Source: Ramazzottius varieornatus
Lineage: Eukaryota > Tardigrada > Eutardigrada > Parachela > Ramazzottiidae
Length of the DNA stretch: 64,000 bases
NCBI GenBank assembly: GCA_001949185.1
Contig: BDGG01000010.1
Span: 570,873 to 634,872, forward strand
Direction of reading: 5' to 3'
Shown here: positions 44,322 to 56,200 of the stretch, one piece after another
Layout: the number at the start of each line of letters is the position of its first letter
Position numbering within the stretch: the stretch's first letter is position 1
Notes under the pieces: model-generated
What the model saw: only the letters and a program-made list of their open reading frames with translations
Database searches by the model: none
Told to the model about the DNA's origin: nothing
Position numbers and translations under genes: made by a program

Positions 44322-46644
44322 ATGCGGCCTCTCCTGGTTCTCGCTCTAATTCTTTTATTCATTGCTGCTGTACAGGGAAAACCGAACGAAGATGAGGATC
44401 AGCCGGTTACAGTGAATGACGACGACGACGACTTTGCCGAGTTTGATGAAGAGGAGTTAGAAAATGGGCCAACGACCAAAGCACCGCCGATCGATACTAC
44501 AGCTCGAGATGACGTTGTGCCCAAGTCTCGAGAGAGCACGAAACAGGGAGACTCTGAAACTGCGCAGCAGAATGTTCGGGAAGAAGCAAAAGAGTTTGAC
44601 GAGGACGATGCCAAAGTGGAAAACGAAGAAGATGTTGAGGACGACGACGACGAGGCGCGGTTAGAGGTAGCTAGACTGGCGCAAAACCGCTCCACCAAGC
44701 TTCAAAGCGTCTCTGTTTAAGGTTGAGAACGACAGAGAAGAATATGATCCCCTCGAATTTGAAGGTTTCGAGGAGGATGCACCAACTGGAGCTGGGAGAG
44801 GTGTTTCGAAGCAACCCGATCTAAAGATCGCTGAGGTATGAAGTTCAGATGGATTGCTATGACGTACCGAGTTGTGTGCGCTGTTTTCAGGCTTATAATA
44901 GAGCGCAGCTGCGACATTACTACGTCATGGGTCAGTCTGACTGTTGACTTGCGTATTACGTGTTTTTGTCTTTTTTAGGTGCCGATTGTTGCAGGAAGAA
45001 ACTGGGAGCATTACATGGTGGAATATCTGCTGACAGGTTGTCTTTTACTATACCTTATCTGGTACGCTTCTGGGAAGACTACGAATTCGAAGCTTTGCGA
45101 CGCGTGGTTGGCATCCAATTTGGATATCCTCAAGAACCAGTTCTCACTCATCGGTAAGTTATACTTTTCGGAATTTTCGTTATCTTTCGCTGGGTCGAAA
45201 TGAAGATCGCTGATCGGACCAAAAGGGATCTGTCTTTTTCCAGGTGACGAAGGCACTTCGAAAGAAATCCAAACCTCCGAATCGATTCTGGACGGAGAAG
45301 GTGGCCAAGGTCTTCAGTTCATCAAGGAAGCTGACCATGTCTTCAGTCTGTGGTGCAGTGGGCGGCTGCATGTGGAAGGCATGATTGTGACACTCAAGCT
45401 GAAGAAGCGTCAGGACCTGATCAACTCGTTCTGGAGAATAATTCGGCCCACTAACGACCAGTTGGTACATTCGAAAGCTCGTTGACAAACTCATCAATAT
45501 CGTTTTCCAAGTGGCGCACGCTTCAGTGTTGTTGGTTGGAAGTGCGCGCCACGGGAGAAAAAAGTCTCGTCGAATTTGCTTTCCCAGCTACTGCTCACTA
45601 AAATGAACTGTTTCTGCAGGTTCTTCGAGTTTACATGGAGAAAGAAGATATGGACACGTTCGTTCTGTGCCTTGGGAAAAAGTCCGCCACCGCTCGGCTT
45701 CAGAAAGAAATGACCGAATTAGGTGCCTTCTGTCCGGAACGTAAAGGAGGAGAGCGGTTTGGAATGTCGCCGTCCTTCAACGTCTCCGCGGAACTGGCAG
45801 AGTCTTTTGCGGCGATTTTTGACCAAAAAGTATGAAGATGAAATTTTCAGAAGCGTCAGCAGTTTTTCGACGCTTTTGTTACAGGTTATCGCGGTCCTGG
45901 AGCAATACGAAAGCGAGGTCGAATATCTCTTCTTTTCTGACCAATGGACACCGAAGGTTGACGAGACGCAAAAGGAAAAGCAGCTGAAGCGACCTGAACC
46001 TTCCAAAGTTTTGCAGTTCTGTTTCAATCGTAAGTTTGTCTCTCTCAGCTTTTCTTCTGTACGTTTTCGATACGCTGAAAGTTGAGGGCGAGAGTTTGGT
46101 TTGCAGTTCCAAAAGATAACCGATCTCCAGTAGAAGTGATGGAACACATGCGGCCACTGCTGCAGCTCTCTTTGTATTTGATTGACAAAGTCAACCGATA
46201 TCGTGTCAGTCGTGAGGTAAGGCGGGTCTGCCATGATCCTTCTGGTTTCTTCCTTTTTCTACGGTTTATTTAGCTCCTGTATCCGAGCTGCTTTGTAGGC
46301 CAAAGTGAAAGCCGAGAAAAACCGTCAAGCTATCCAGGAGGAGTTCTTGAAGAGTACTCACGCGCAGCGACAAGAAGCAGCGCAGCAGAGAAGGGAAGAC
46401 AAACGTCGGGAAGAAAAGAAGAAGATCCAGGAAGAGGAGGACCCAGAGAAGCAGAGGAAATTAGAGGTAAAATATTCCCTCCGTTTGTTTGTGATAGACT
46501 TAGCACGAGCTACGTTTCCATTTAGCTTCGCCAACTGTCGTGATCCTTTTATGTATTTTCCATACTTTTCAGGAAAAGGATTACAGGCGCGAACTGAAGA
46601 AGCGTGGACCCAAAGTGAAAGCCATCAAAGTTAAGTCCATGTGA
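44322..46644 (+). CDS. CCDC47: CCDC47 (calumin; ER multipass translocon/PAT complex subunit)
   Basis: This ER membrane protein works in the PAT complex at the translocon and in ER calcium handling. Nine exons (44322-44666, 44722-44835, 44979-45153, 45244-45464, 45620-45829, 45885-46029, 46107-46216, 46299-46466, 46573-46644) give 519 aa (human 483). A signal peptide ([19 protein letters not shown]) is followed by a strongly acidic luminal region, one membrane helix ([14 protein letters not shown]), then the cytosolic domain ([35 protein letters not shown]). The basic coiled-coil tail ([21 protein letters not shown]) ends KAIKVKSM, close to the human KQIKVKAM. Intron 1 is only 55 bp; without removing it the frame ends in a stop. 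Intron 4 contains a palindromic repeat. Confidence 0.95.
45508..45554. repeat. palindromic GGCGCAC repeat copy in CCDC47 intron 4
   Basis: CAAGTGGCGCACGC left arm, GTTGTTGGTTGG-type loop and AGTGCGCGCCACGG right arm, flanked by ATATCGTTTTC on the left and TTTGCTTTCCCAGCT on the right. Confidence 0.8.
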
Positions 46645-48293
46645 ATCGCTTTCAGTTTTTGGAACTTACTTTCTTCCAAAGAATCTTCGGCGTAAACTGC
46701 AGTAACTCACCACCATGCACTCTTGTTGACAAGTTTCCCTTTCCCATGTCTGAGCTCTGTCCCTGACTTGGCAGTGGCTGACGTTTTAACGTGATACTGT
46801 TTCCTGCAGCTGAAGCGTAAAGAGACAGAATACAAAACAGGAAGTACTGGTTCAGAGTTCATCTTGTATGCTGAATGATCATGATGAGGCCAGTTGAACA
46901 GACTCCTCGGGAGTAAATGAGCAGATCGTGCATGCTCGCGCATTAGCCGGCTGTTCGTGTTGCTGCAGGAAATACATCGCGATGATTTCCATTCAACCAT
47001 GCGGTTGGGAACAATGTTATAGCGCTTATGAGGTTGTTAATTGACTTGCCATATCAGCTCGCACGGGAAATCGGAAGCTGTGAAGTATGATAGTGGGATT
47101 TGGCATGCTCAGTGGCGGTTGGTTAGGGGGTTCGTTAGAGTAGTTCCCAGCACCGGAGTACGTACTCACGGGTTATTTATCGGCTGACATTCATTTGTTG
47201 ACAGCTGGGTGGTCCTGCTGCTACGGTTTCCCATCCATAAGTTCCAACAGTGGGAGGACTAGCACTGGCAGCAAATAGTCTTCCTGGGTGGTTCAGTACT
47301 TCGTGGGACGGCTCAGCGGTTTGGAGTTCCTTGAGGGAGTGTGTGCGGTACTCGGATGTGAACTAACCCCGGGCTGTGCGTCTGATTATATGATACCTAT
47401 TTGTGATCAACAATCTTGAAATTGAACCAATTACCTGTAAATTCCTAGTTCCGCACTGCTGAAGAAAGTGCGAATGGTTCGGCTCTGTTTGATATCGCAA
47501 GGTCAGTCTCGCTCTGCATTGAGTACCTTTCGCTGCTTCATACCCGGAAGTTATTGATAATCACTCGAGACCGTAGCTTGAGATACGGATTATGCTACTT
47601 TTCTATCTTAGTGGATAGATTCTTAACGACAGCGCGGAACGAACGAGCGCTGGAAAAGGTCCGAAAATTTCTCTTTTGGTGTTTTCAGAAGTTTGACTCT
47701 TTGAGCCTTTGACCAGAATTTACGATGGACAATCGACTGTTTTTCTGTGACCCACAGACACTGCACAGTATGAAGCCTTCTCGAAGTCGGGGAGCTAAGT
47801 CGCAAAGTCGTTTAGTCATGTAACTGACAACTTGGCAGACAATCTCGGACGATCGAATTATCTCCTTAATCGAGTCCTCATGGCCTTCGGAACAAACACA
47901 AGTGTATGTTTTCGTTTTTCACACTCTCAAAAGCGTGTAATCATTTTCCATTCGACGCAAGCTGCTTCAATACCTAATCAAAATTTTACGACATTCTTTC
48001 ATGCATTACAACGACCATAAAATCATGCAGTATTTTCATACCTCAAGTTCGCGCTTCTGTCTTTTAGCTCCTGTGGCGGAAAGATTCGTTCCATTAAGTC
48101 CTTTCAACACTCCCAACAGCGCATTCCCTCAGCTGTCATGAATGACTCGAATCAGTAGCGACTGATTTTATGTTTTTTCGTAGTTTCCTCTGACACTTCA
48201 CTATGTTGAACGTGATGAGTACTGACGAATTGAAGTGTCATGCCGAGTAAGATGGAACATTCATCAACATGGAGACTCCATTCATCCCGTTAA
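46645..48293. other. 1.6-kb intergenic stretch, nothing recognised
   Basis: I inspected both strands and found no exon with family resemblance, no repeat and no RNA gene. Short frames near 46707-47000 and 47623-48020 show no splice structure. Part of it is the CCDC47 3' UTR and the tetraspanin promoter. Confidence 0.4.
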
Positions 48294-49587
48294 ATGCCTC
48301 CGACACCGCAGCCACCGACACCCTACGCCGGCACCAAGCGTCTCCAGCACCTTCGTAACGCCTGCATTGTCCTCTGCTTCCTGAATGTCCTGACCGGACT
48401 GGTGTCCAGTGGGTTCACAGTGGCGGCCTTGGTGCAAAAGTTCGGGGGAGAGCAAGTAACCAATAGTCTGTACCTGATGTTGGTGGCTAATCTGGGTCTG
48501 ACGGCGGCTGGAGTTTTGGGTATTGCTGGGCTTCGCAATGGGTCTTCGAAGCTCTTGACAGCCTGGTTTATCCTGATGGTGATAGTGGCGCTGCTGTATG
48601 TGGGAACGGTCGTGTACACACATTTGAACTTGACGGAATTGCGAATCAAGGTCGCCAAAGCCATAAAGAATTTTATGATGATGTATGGCAGCTATTTGGG
48701 ACGGTACCATAATGGGTGAGCCTGTGCATCGAGATGTTGTAGAAAGCTTTTCTGAAAGTCAGTGTAGAAAAGTGGCTTACAGAAAGCAGGCGTTTAAACC
48801 TGCTGTAGCGAGCATCAAGAAAGCCGGACTGCCAGACAATATCGACAGTAAACAAGAGACACCACTTTTTCGTTTTGTAGGGATGCCACGTTGGACGAAA
48901 TGCAGAAGAACCGTGGCTGTTGCGGTGTCCAGTCGCCTCTTGAATGGAAAACCACCAAATACGCAGTACGAATGGATCGGCCTTTGCGTTTCTTTCTTGA
49001 GGTTCCGGATTTCTGCTCGGAGCTCGATCATAAATAATGCTTTTTTTTCTGCAGAAGATACCCGATTCCTGTTGTGCCGTGTCGAAAGACTGCAACATCG
49101 TGACAAGGCGGAACATTTCCTTTCAGGTATGCTTACTGTACCAAGTACAAGGCTCCCCGCCAGGTGTCGCCATGTCATTCGTCATGGCGCTGGTTGTTCT
49201 ACTGTACGAGTCCTGAGAACTTTGGTCTTGGGGAAGACGAGTAGAAGTTTATCGGTTTTCCCATTCTTTAGGCAGCTTATACCATACTGGTCAGTCTGAA
49301 CCAGCCAATGCGACCCGTCTTTCACGACTGCGGCTGTGTGGGCCCAATGACGGCCCTACCCCAAAGCGCCAACGATGTGATAATTCCTAGTTCTCGTAAG
49401 AACCATCTCGTTTTATCTGCTACTGTATCAGCCCTCCTTCGAAGGCAAACCTGTCGGTGTGACTTCGGTAGTCGTCCAGGCCATCAAACTAATGCTTATT
49501 TCCGTAGTGGCGATCTCGAGCCTGTGCGCATTCACCTATGTGCTGATGGCGGTCTACTGCTGCGTACTTCACTACGCTTCCCTGTGA
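48294..49587 (+). CDS. tetraspanin
   Basis: This is a four-helix plasma-membrane organiser. Five exons (48294-48715, 48881-48965, 49055-49126, 49272-49376, 49432-49587) give 279 aa. TM1 (ACIVLCFLNVLTGLVSSGF), TM2 and TM3 lie in exon 1. The large extracellular loop contains the family signature NRGCCGVQSP and a second cysteine pair in PDSCC, with additional cysteines in HDCGCVG. TM4 (LMLISVVAISSLCAFTYVL) and a very short tail are in exon 5. The exon 4 donor is uncertain: a GTGATA site at 49377 keeps the frame, whereas a stronger-looking GTAAGA 19 bp later does not. I cannot say which tetraspanin it is; the proline-rich N-terminus (PPTPQPPTPYAG) is unusual. Confidence 0.82.
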
Positions 49588-50294
49588 AACGCACAGTGCC
49601 AAAAGTTAAACAGTTCCTCGTAAAACCTCTCACATATCTGACAGGATTTTTCCCTAGTATGAAGTTTATGACAGATTTTCTGTGCAGCAAAAACTTGAAC
49701 ATAAAAAATTCGGCGTTGCGGCCTGTCGATACGTTAAGTTGCATTTGCCACCGACGAAGGCGGATCTTTGAATAATTTTGCCTCAAGGTACACTGGTGCT
49801 TTATCGTACTGTCTACTGAATTAAAGATCACAACAAACGTTTTTTTTTACGGTACGCTCGTTTGACGTTTTGATCATTTGCAACCTGATTACGGAAGTTT
49901 TCTTTCGCCACTTGTTCCAACAAGCATTCCATGCCCAGAAAAGGTGTCGTGCTTACCGCCAGATCTTGTTCGAACCTCAACAACCTTTTCAGTTCTTTCT
50001 ACCGTCAACATTGATCTCCAAAGGCCCGGCCCTCAGCTACGTTTTGCTGGAAATCGATCATATCTACTACATAGGTTTGCTCATTGTCTAAAGATTGCCC
50101 CAACTGTACGATGAGAAAGGATTTATATTCCACTTTCCATTAGAAAACAAGCATTTGTAGTGTCGAACGCGAAATGGAATCTTCCTGAATAGTAGCTGGA
50201 TATATCCAGCTCTTCAATATGAATATTCTGTAAGCGAAAGAACTCTGTATATGGTCTTCTAAAAATCTTCTTTCGGCCATTTTCGGCTTGATTT
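49588..50294. other. spacer between tetraspanin and peroxidase genes
   Basis: No exon or repeat recognised. It should contain the tetraspanin 3' UTR and the peroxidase promoter. Confidence 0.4.
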
Positions 50295-53200
50295 ATGTCC
50301 ATTTCTTTTGAAAGATCATTTGTTCATCTGGCCTTATGGATCTCAACCTCGTTTTCACTTTCGTCGGCACAGCGACCCACCGTACCGTCATCAAGTTCTT
50401 CGAAGGCTGGTCTCTTCGAAGACAGTCCCATTATATTCGGGGATACCTCCAGGAACACCAGTCAACTTCTTCCCATGTTCCGGTTTCCTCGGGTTCCTGT
50501 ACCTGAGTTCGAACAACGTATCATCGACCAAGCACTCAAAGCCGCCCAAAAGAGTCTTGTTCACACGCTTAACATTGAAGACCAACAGTTCAAATCTGCT
50601 AAACAATTGGGTAAGCCAACGATTGTCAGTCTCCGAAATTCGAAATTTGTACACGCAGGACGAGATATTACGGTACAGTAAAAATTATGGGACAGGCGGA
50701 AACAACGGCAAGATGAAAATTCGACCGTAGAAAATTGTCGAAAAATGTATTACTGTGAATCGGTCGTGTACGTACGTGCTCCCGTACCGCCGTAGCGAAA
50801 AGGCCTGTACCATAATATTTACTGTACCATAATTTGTCGTCCTGCGTGTACTGTACGTCGTTTACATCGCATTGTCCCACTCATGCGCTTATGGAAATGG
50901 AACTTGATGCTTTTTTTCTACGATTTTAGCGCAACCAAGAACTGCACAAGAGCTCATCAGTGTGGCATTCAAGCTTCAGCCCGATGCAAAGAAGATCTCC
51001 GCACTGGGCTATGTTCTCGAAGGCATGACGACCTTCCTGGCAAACAGGTACAAAGCCTCGGTAAATAACACCATGTAACACAGTTTCCGTCGGTACATAT
51101 CGCTAATTTCTGTGACGAAACAGAAAGCCATGACGGTTGGTACTGAAATCAATCAGCGGCCTGTCACAGCTACACTTTCTCGCGCATACTGGGTGACTTA
51201 GACCCGCCGGCCACGTTGACTAAATTCATTTTCATTCTTCTCAATATGGTTTCTGTGCATTTCATTGCTCTCCTTCATCTATTTCCACTTTTGTTCTGTT
51301 GTGTAGATCTCAGCTGACGCGAGAACAGCTGCTGTTCGGCCTGCCATCCGTGCCGGTTGCCCATCCGACCATTGTACGCCGTTGTCCGTACCGCTTCAAC
51401 CGTGACGAGGTGCTGGGTCTACCGTCGACCGCCTGCGAGAATGTGGCGCCCTTTCGGAATATTACGGGGTTGTGTAATAACGCACAGAATGCCTTCTGGG
51501 GTGCCACGTACTCACCCTTCACCAGGTTCTTGCCGCATCATTACGCGGATGCAGTTAAGGAGATTAGGAAAAGTGCCGCCAATACATCATTACCGAACCC
51601 GCGCTACGTCAGCTCGTCCATCCACTGGCAGCTGCCGGGCACGCATAGCCATGTCACGCAAATGTTGACTACCTGGGCACAGTTTATCGACCAGGATCTG
51701 TCCTTCATCGGAAGCTACTTCGGTATAATTCCCAAAGCGAACCGTAGAAAAAAGACAACTGTGATAACTGGAGTGCCTTCAAAACTAGATTATCAGATGT
51801 CAAACGTCCGAATTTCAAGGACGGGTTTTCATTCTCCCCACAGGAACGGTCAACCAGAACACTCCAACACCGGACATGATGCCGGTCAATTGCTGCAGCG
51901 TGGCCCTCGCTGATCGCCATCCCGAGTGTCTTGCCATCGAAGTGGACAATGCTGATATCTTCACCGGTATCGCCGACTTGGGTTGTATGGACTACGTCCG
52001 ATCCGCCATCGTGCCCAAGATGGGCTGCGCACTAGGTCCCCGTGATCAAGTCAACCAAGCCACTCACTTCCTGGACGGCTCGACTATCTACGGTTCAACT
52101 GACCAAGACGTCAGTCGTTTGCGCGAGTTTGACGGTGGTAAGTTCGAATCCGGAAGTTTTTTTAAATTATTTGAGACGTCGGTAATTATTATACAGTCAC
52201 GGTCATATTTCATCGTCAGCCGTGGTTTCATGTACTTGCTTGTATCTTCTGATCCCGTCGTCCGATTTTCATAGTTCAAACGTTACCGTCCAGATCACAC
52301 CTTGTACTTTATGATAACGTGACGGGCGGGTCGCTTGCTCAATCAATCGACTGGTGGGAAACGGTGGTTCTGACAAGGAAATAAGGGCTAACTCTGGCTG
52401 CCGCTCTCCCGTCACGTGACAGGCTCATGGCAAAACCTAAATGGCCAAAATGTGGCACAAACATCACTCTACTAACCGCACCAAAAGGGATCTTTGATTA
52501 AATCTTCCTGCGAAATTTTCCCACATGGGTTCTACACCTGACTTTTGCGGACTTCTCAACCGGATTTCTTCCTCTCCTCAGTCATCTATGGACCCTGTGC
52601 CACAAAACTATTCTAGAGAAAAAATTCTGCGCTATTTGCTAGTACTTACTTTACTGAAATCGAATGAAAACGTCGGACGATATTCAAAGTGAAATTCTCT
52701 TGTCCATAAAAGATGTCGCAAAATAAGGTGTACATTCCAAATGGGAAAATTTTGTCGAAGAGCTCTTTTGGTGCGGCTAGTAGAGTGATGTTTGTGCCAA
52801 ATTTTTTGCCATGAGCCTGTCACGTGACGGGAGAGCGGCAGCCAGAGTTAGCCCTTATTTCCTTGTCCGAACCACCGTTTCCCACCAGTTGATTGATTGA
52901 GCAAGCGACCCGTCCGTCACGTTATCATAAAGTACAAGGTGTGATCTGGACGGTAACGTTTGAATTATGAAAATCGGACGACGGGATCAGAAGATACAAG
53001 CAAGTACATGAAAACCACGGCTGGCGATGAAATATGACCGTGACAGTATATCAATTGAACATGATCGTTTCCCGAAGTGGCGCACACTTCCAGCAAATAG
53101 CAGTAGAAACGTGCGCGACATGTGACTGTGCACACTTCCTGCTTTTGGCAGGAAGTGTGCGCCACTTGCGACAACAATCATCTTCATTTGCTAACCTCCC

Positions 53201-56200
53201 ATGCATAAACTAGTGTTGTTTTCAGGGAGACTTTGGACAACGGAGTTTGAGAACGGCAAGAGTCTCCTTCCCGAACAAACCAACAGTTCCGACTGTCGAC
53301 CGGCACAGGATAAGTCCATCAACTGCTTCGACTCGGGGAGCGTCAGGGTCAACGAGAACCTACCCATGGCGGTGATTTACACCTTGTAAGTGGTCGTAAA
53401 CTTCATGTGATGGGTGATTGATGATACATTAAACCAGACAATGTCGGCCAGATTTGCCCGGGAGCACAATCGTCTAGCGCAGCAGTTGGCCAGCTTAAAC
53501 CGCCACTGGGACGACGAACAGCTGTACCAGAATGCAAGGAAAATCGTGATTGCGGAAATCCAGCACATCACATTCAATGAGTTCCTACCGCTGGTGTTGG
53601 GACGAGAACAGGTGGAGAGGTACAACGTCCAGCTGGTCGACCACGGCTTCTATCGAGGTAAATGACCACACGACGATCTGGTTTGAAGATTGTGTCATGT
53701 AAAAAGCAGTACGAGGTACAGACGCAGACTTGTAGGATCCAGACATCGTCATGTAACTTAGTTCGGGAAGTGTTAGACGCGTGACGATCGTTATCCTTCT
53801 TTTCACTACAGTCTTGTTCTGTAGGATATTCCATCGACAGCAATCCTGGAATCACCAACGAGTTCGCGACGGCATCTTTCAAGTTCTGGCATACTTTGAT
53901 GGACAACCGGACAGAGTTTATCGATCGTCGAGGGAGAGCCAGCTTCAAGCCGCTGAACACCCAGTGGTACCAACCCTACGACGTAATGTCGGACCGTCTT
54001 TTCAGCATGCTCTGCAGATGCTAATATTGTTTCTGTTTCACAGTTGTACTTCGCCGGAGTGTTCGATGGGACGATACAGGGCTTGTCCGTTCAGCCTGCT
54101 CGTCCCGGTGACCAGTCCATCACATCAGCCCTGACCGCAGAGTGGCTGCAAGTGGTCAACTCTACGGGTCGCGGACTGGATCTGGCCGCCATCACAATTC
54201 AGCAAGGTCGCGACCACGGTCTTCGAAGCTACAATACATGGCGAGAGGCATGCGGTCTACTCAAAGCAAAGAACTTTGACGATCTGCGGGATACCATTAG
54301 CACAGCCAACATTGACATCCTGAAAGCTGTCTACGGGTTCGTCAAGACTTGAGAAGACCATGCCAAGCATTTCCACCATGTGCTTAATCAGCTTAATTAA
54401 TTTCCCAGGTCGGTGGACGATATCGACCTGTACACCGGCGGCCTCAGCGAAGTGCACACCAGTGGCGCTGTCGTCGGACCAGTCTTCCGCTGCATAATCG
54501 CAAAGCAGTTCCATAACATCCGAAGAAGTGATCGCTACTGGTACGAGAACGATATGCCGGAAACGGGGTTTACTAAAGGTAACCACAAACAAATCTGGGC
54601 CGTGTGACCTAAGCCGTCTATGAATAACAGAAAAGACTACCTGTATTCGTTGCAGAACAGCTGAATGAAATTAGAGGAACCACCTTGGCCAGGATAGTTT
54701 GCCAGAACTCTGATGCCATCTTGACGCTACATCCTCAAGTTATGTTGCAACCTGATGAATTACTGTACGTACAATTTTACCAGAATGGTGGCGTGACAAA
54801 AGCATCCATCAGACCAAATTCTGCTTTTCAGGAATGCACCAGTCTCGTGTCAGTCCGACGCGATGCCCCCGATCAACCTTCGCTACTGGCAAGACAGTAC
54901 GTGACACATAATCCACGGCAGCATCCATCAAAAAAATGTAGAAGTACCGATTTCACAGATGGTCCAATAGAAATTAGCTTTTCGAAAGAAGAACTGACCA
55001 ATATCGTGGAGAAAGCTCGAAAACAGATGCAGGCAGCTGTCGCCGAGGACATCTCCCGAGCCGGACGTCAAGCCGCCGCCGGGCTGGGCAGAGCGCGTAT
55101 TCCATTCAACATTCCGACACCTTCCGTTCGGCAAATGTCGATCGAGGCCTCCGTTTTCATGCAAAGTACCAAGGAACTGGCTAAGCGAGAGATTTCAAAC
55201 AGGTATTGTACAGATCCACGGGTAACTCGATTGATGGAATGACATCAAGACTTGAGTGGCTTCTATCAGCAGAACCATAGTCAACATGACGACTACATTG
55301 GCGAAGATCAGACGGTTCAACGGACTGATCAAAGCCAAACTGGAAGGACCAATTGAAGGTGCCAACTGTACAGAACGTTTGGCTCCGTGTGACCACAGTA
55401 CCAAGTACCGAACAGCATCTGGCTGGTGCAATAACCTGAAGAACCCAGACTGGGGCTCTTCGGAGCGCATCTACGGTCGACTGCTCGATCCAGCCTACTT
55501 CGATCTGCTTGACGAGCCCCGCAATACAAGTGTGACGGGATCGCTACTACCTTCGGCTAGACAGGTCCAGATTGGTGTGGTGGTCGATACCAACAAGCTC
55601 CACCCTCGATATACGGTACTTCGTCTACTCCGTTCTGACTATGGTCCGTGGTGTGAAATACGGAAAGTTGTCTTTTGCAGCACCTGTTGATGACATTCGG
55701 ACAATTTCTGGACCATGACGTGACACTGACGCCGATCGCCACAGCAGCCAACGGATTCAACTTCAACTGCAAGTCCTGCGATGCGGAAACTGAGAGTAGT
55801 CCGAATTGCCGACCGATCAGGATACCCGACACGGATACCGACATGTCGCCCTTTGTGAATGGCACCACCGAACGACGCTGTCTGGCCTTTATCCGATCGG
55901 CGTCCGGAAGAAGAGCCTTCGGAGCCAGAGAGCAGATCAACCAGAATACTGCTTACATCGACGGCAGTAACATCTACGGTAGCAACCTTTGCAGAACCCA
56001 AAGGCTTCGCTCTTTTCAAAATGGTATGTGCATGCATTGCTTCGATCTGTTGTCCTCCATTGTTATCCATTTTTGCTGCTCCTGACCACTATTGATCTGC
56101 GATCCGCTTTCTTCCAGGTCGAATGAATACCACCAGGAACCCCAAAAAAGGCTACAGAGAACTGTTACCTCAAACCACTGTGAAAGACGACGTCGAATTC

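Noticed and set aside
44322-44720. 132-aa acidic secreted protein ending SVSV
   Set aside because: The stop lies inside a 55-bp intron of CCDC47; removing it continues into conserved sequence.
54685-55242. 185-codon uninterrupted frame in the peroxidase gene
   Set aside because: It reads through two short introns (54765-54831 and 54897-54958); splicing them gives the family-like C-terminus of domain 1 instead.
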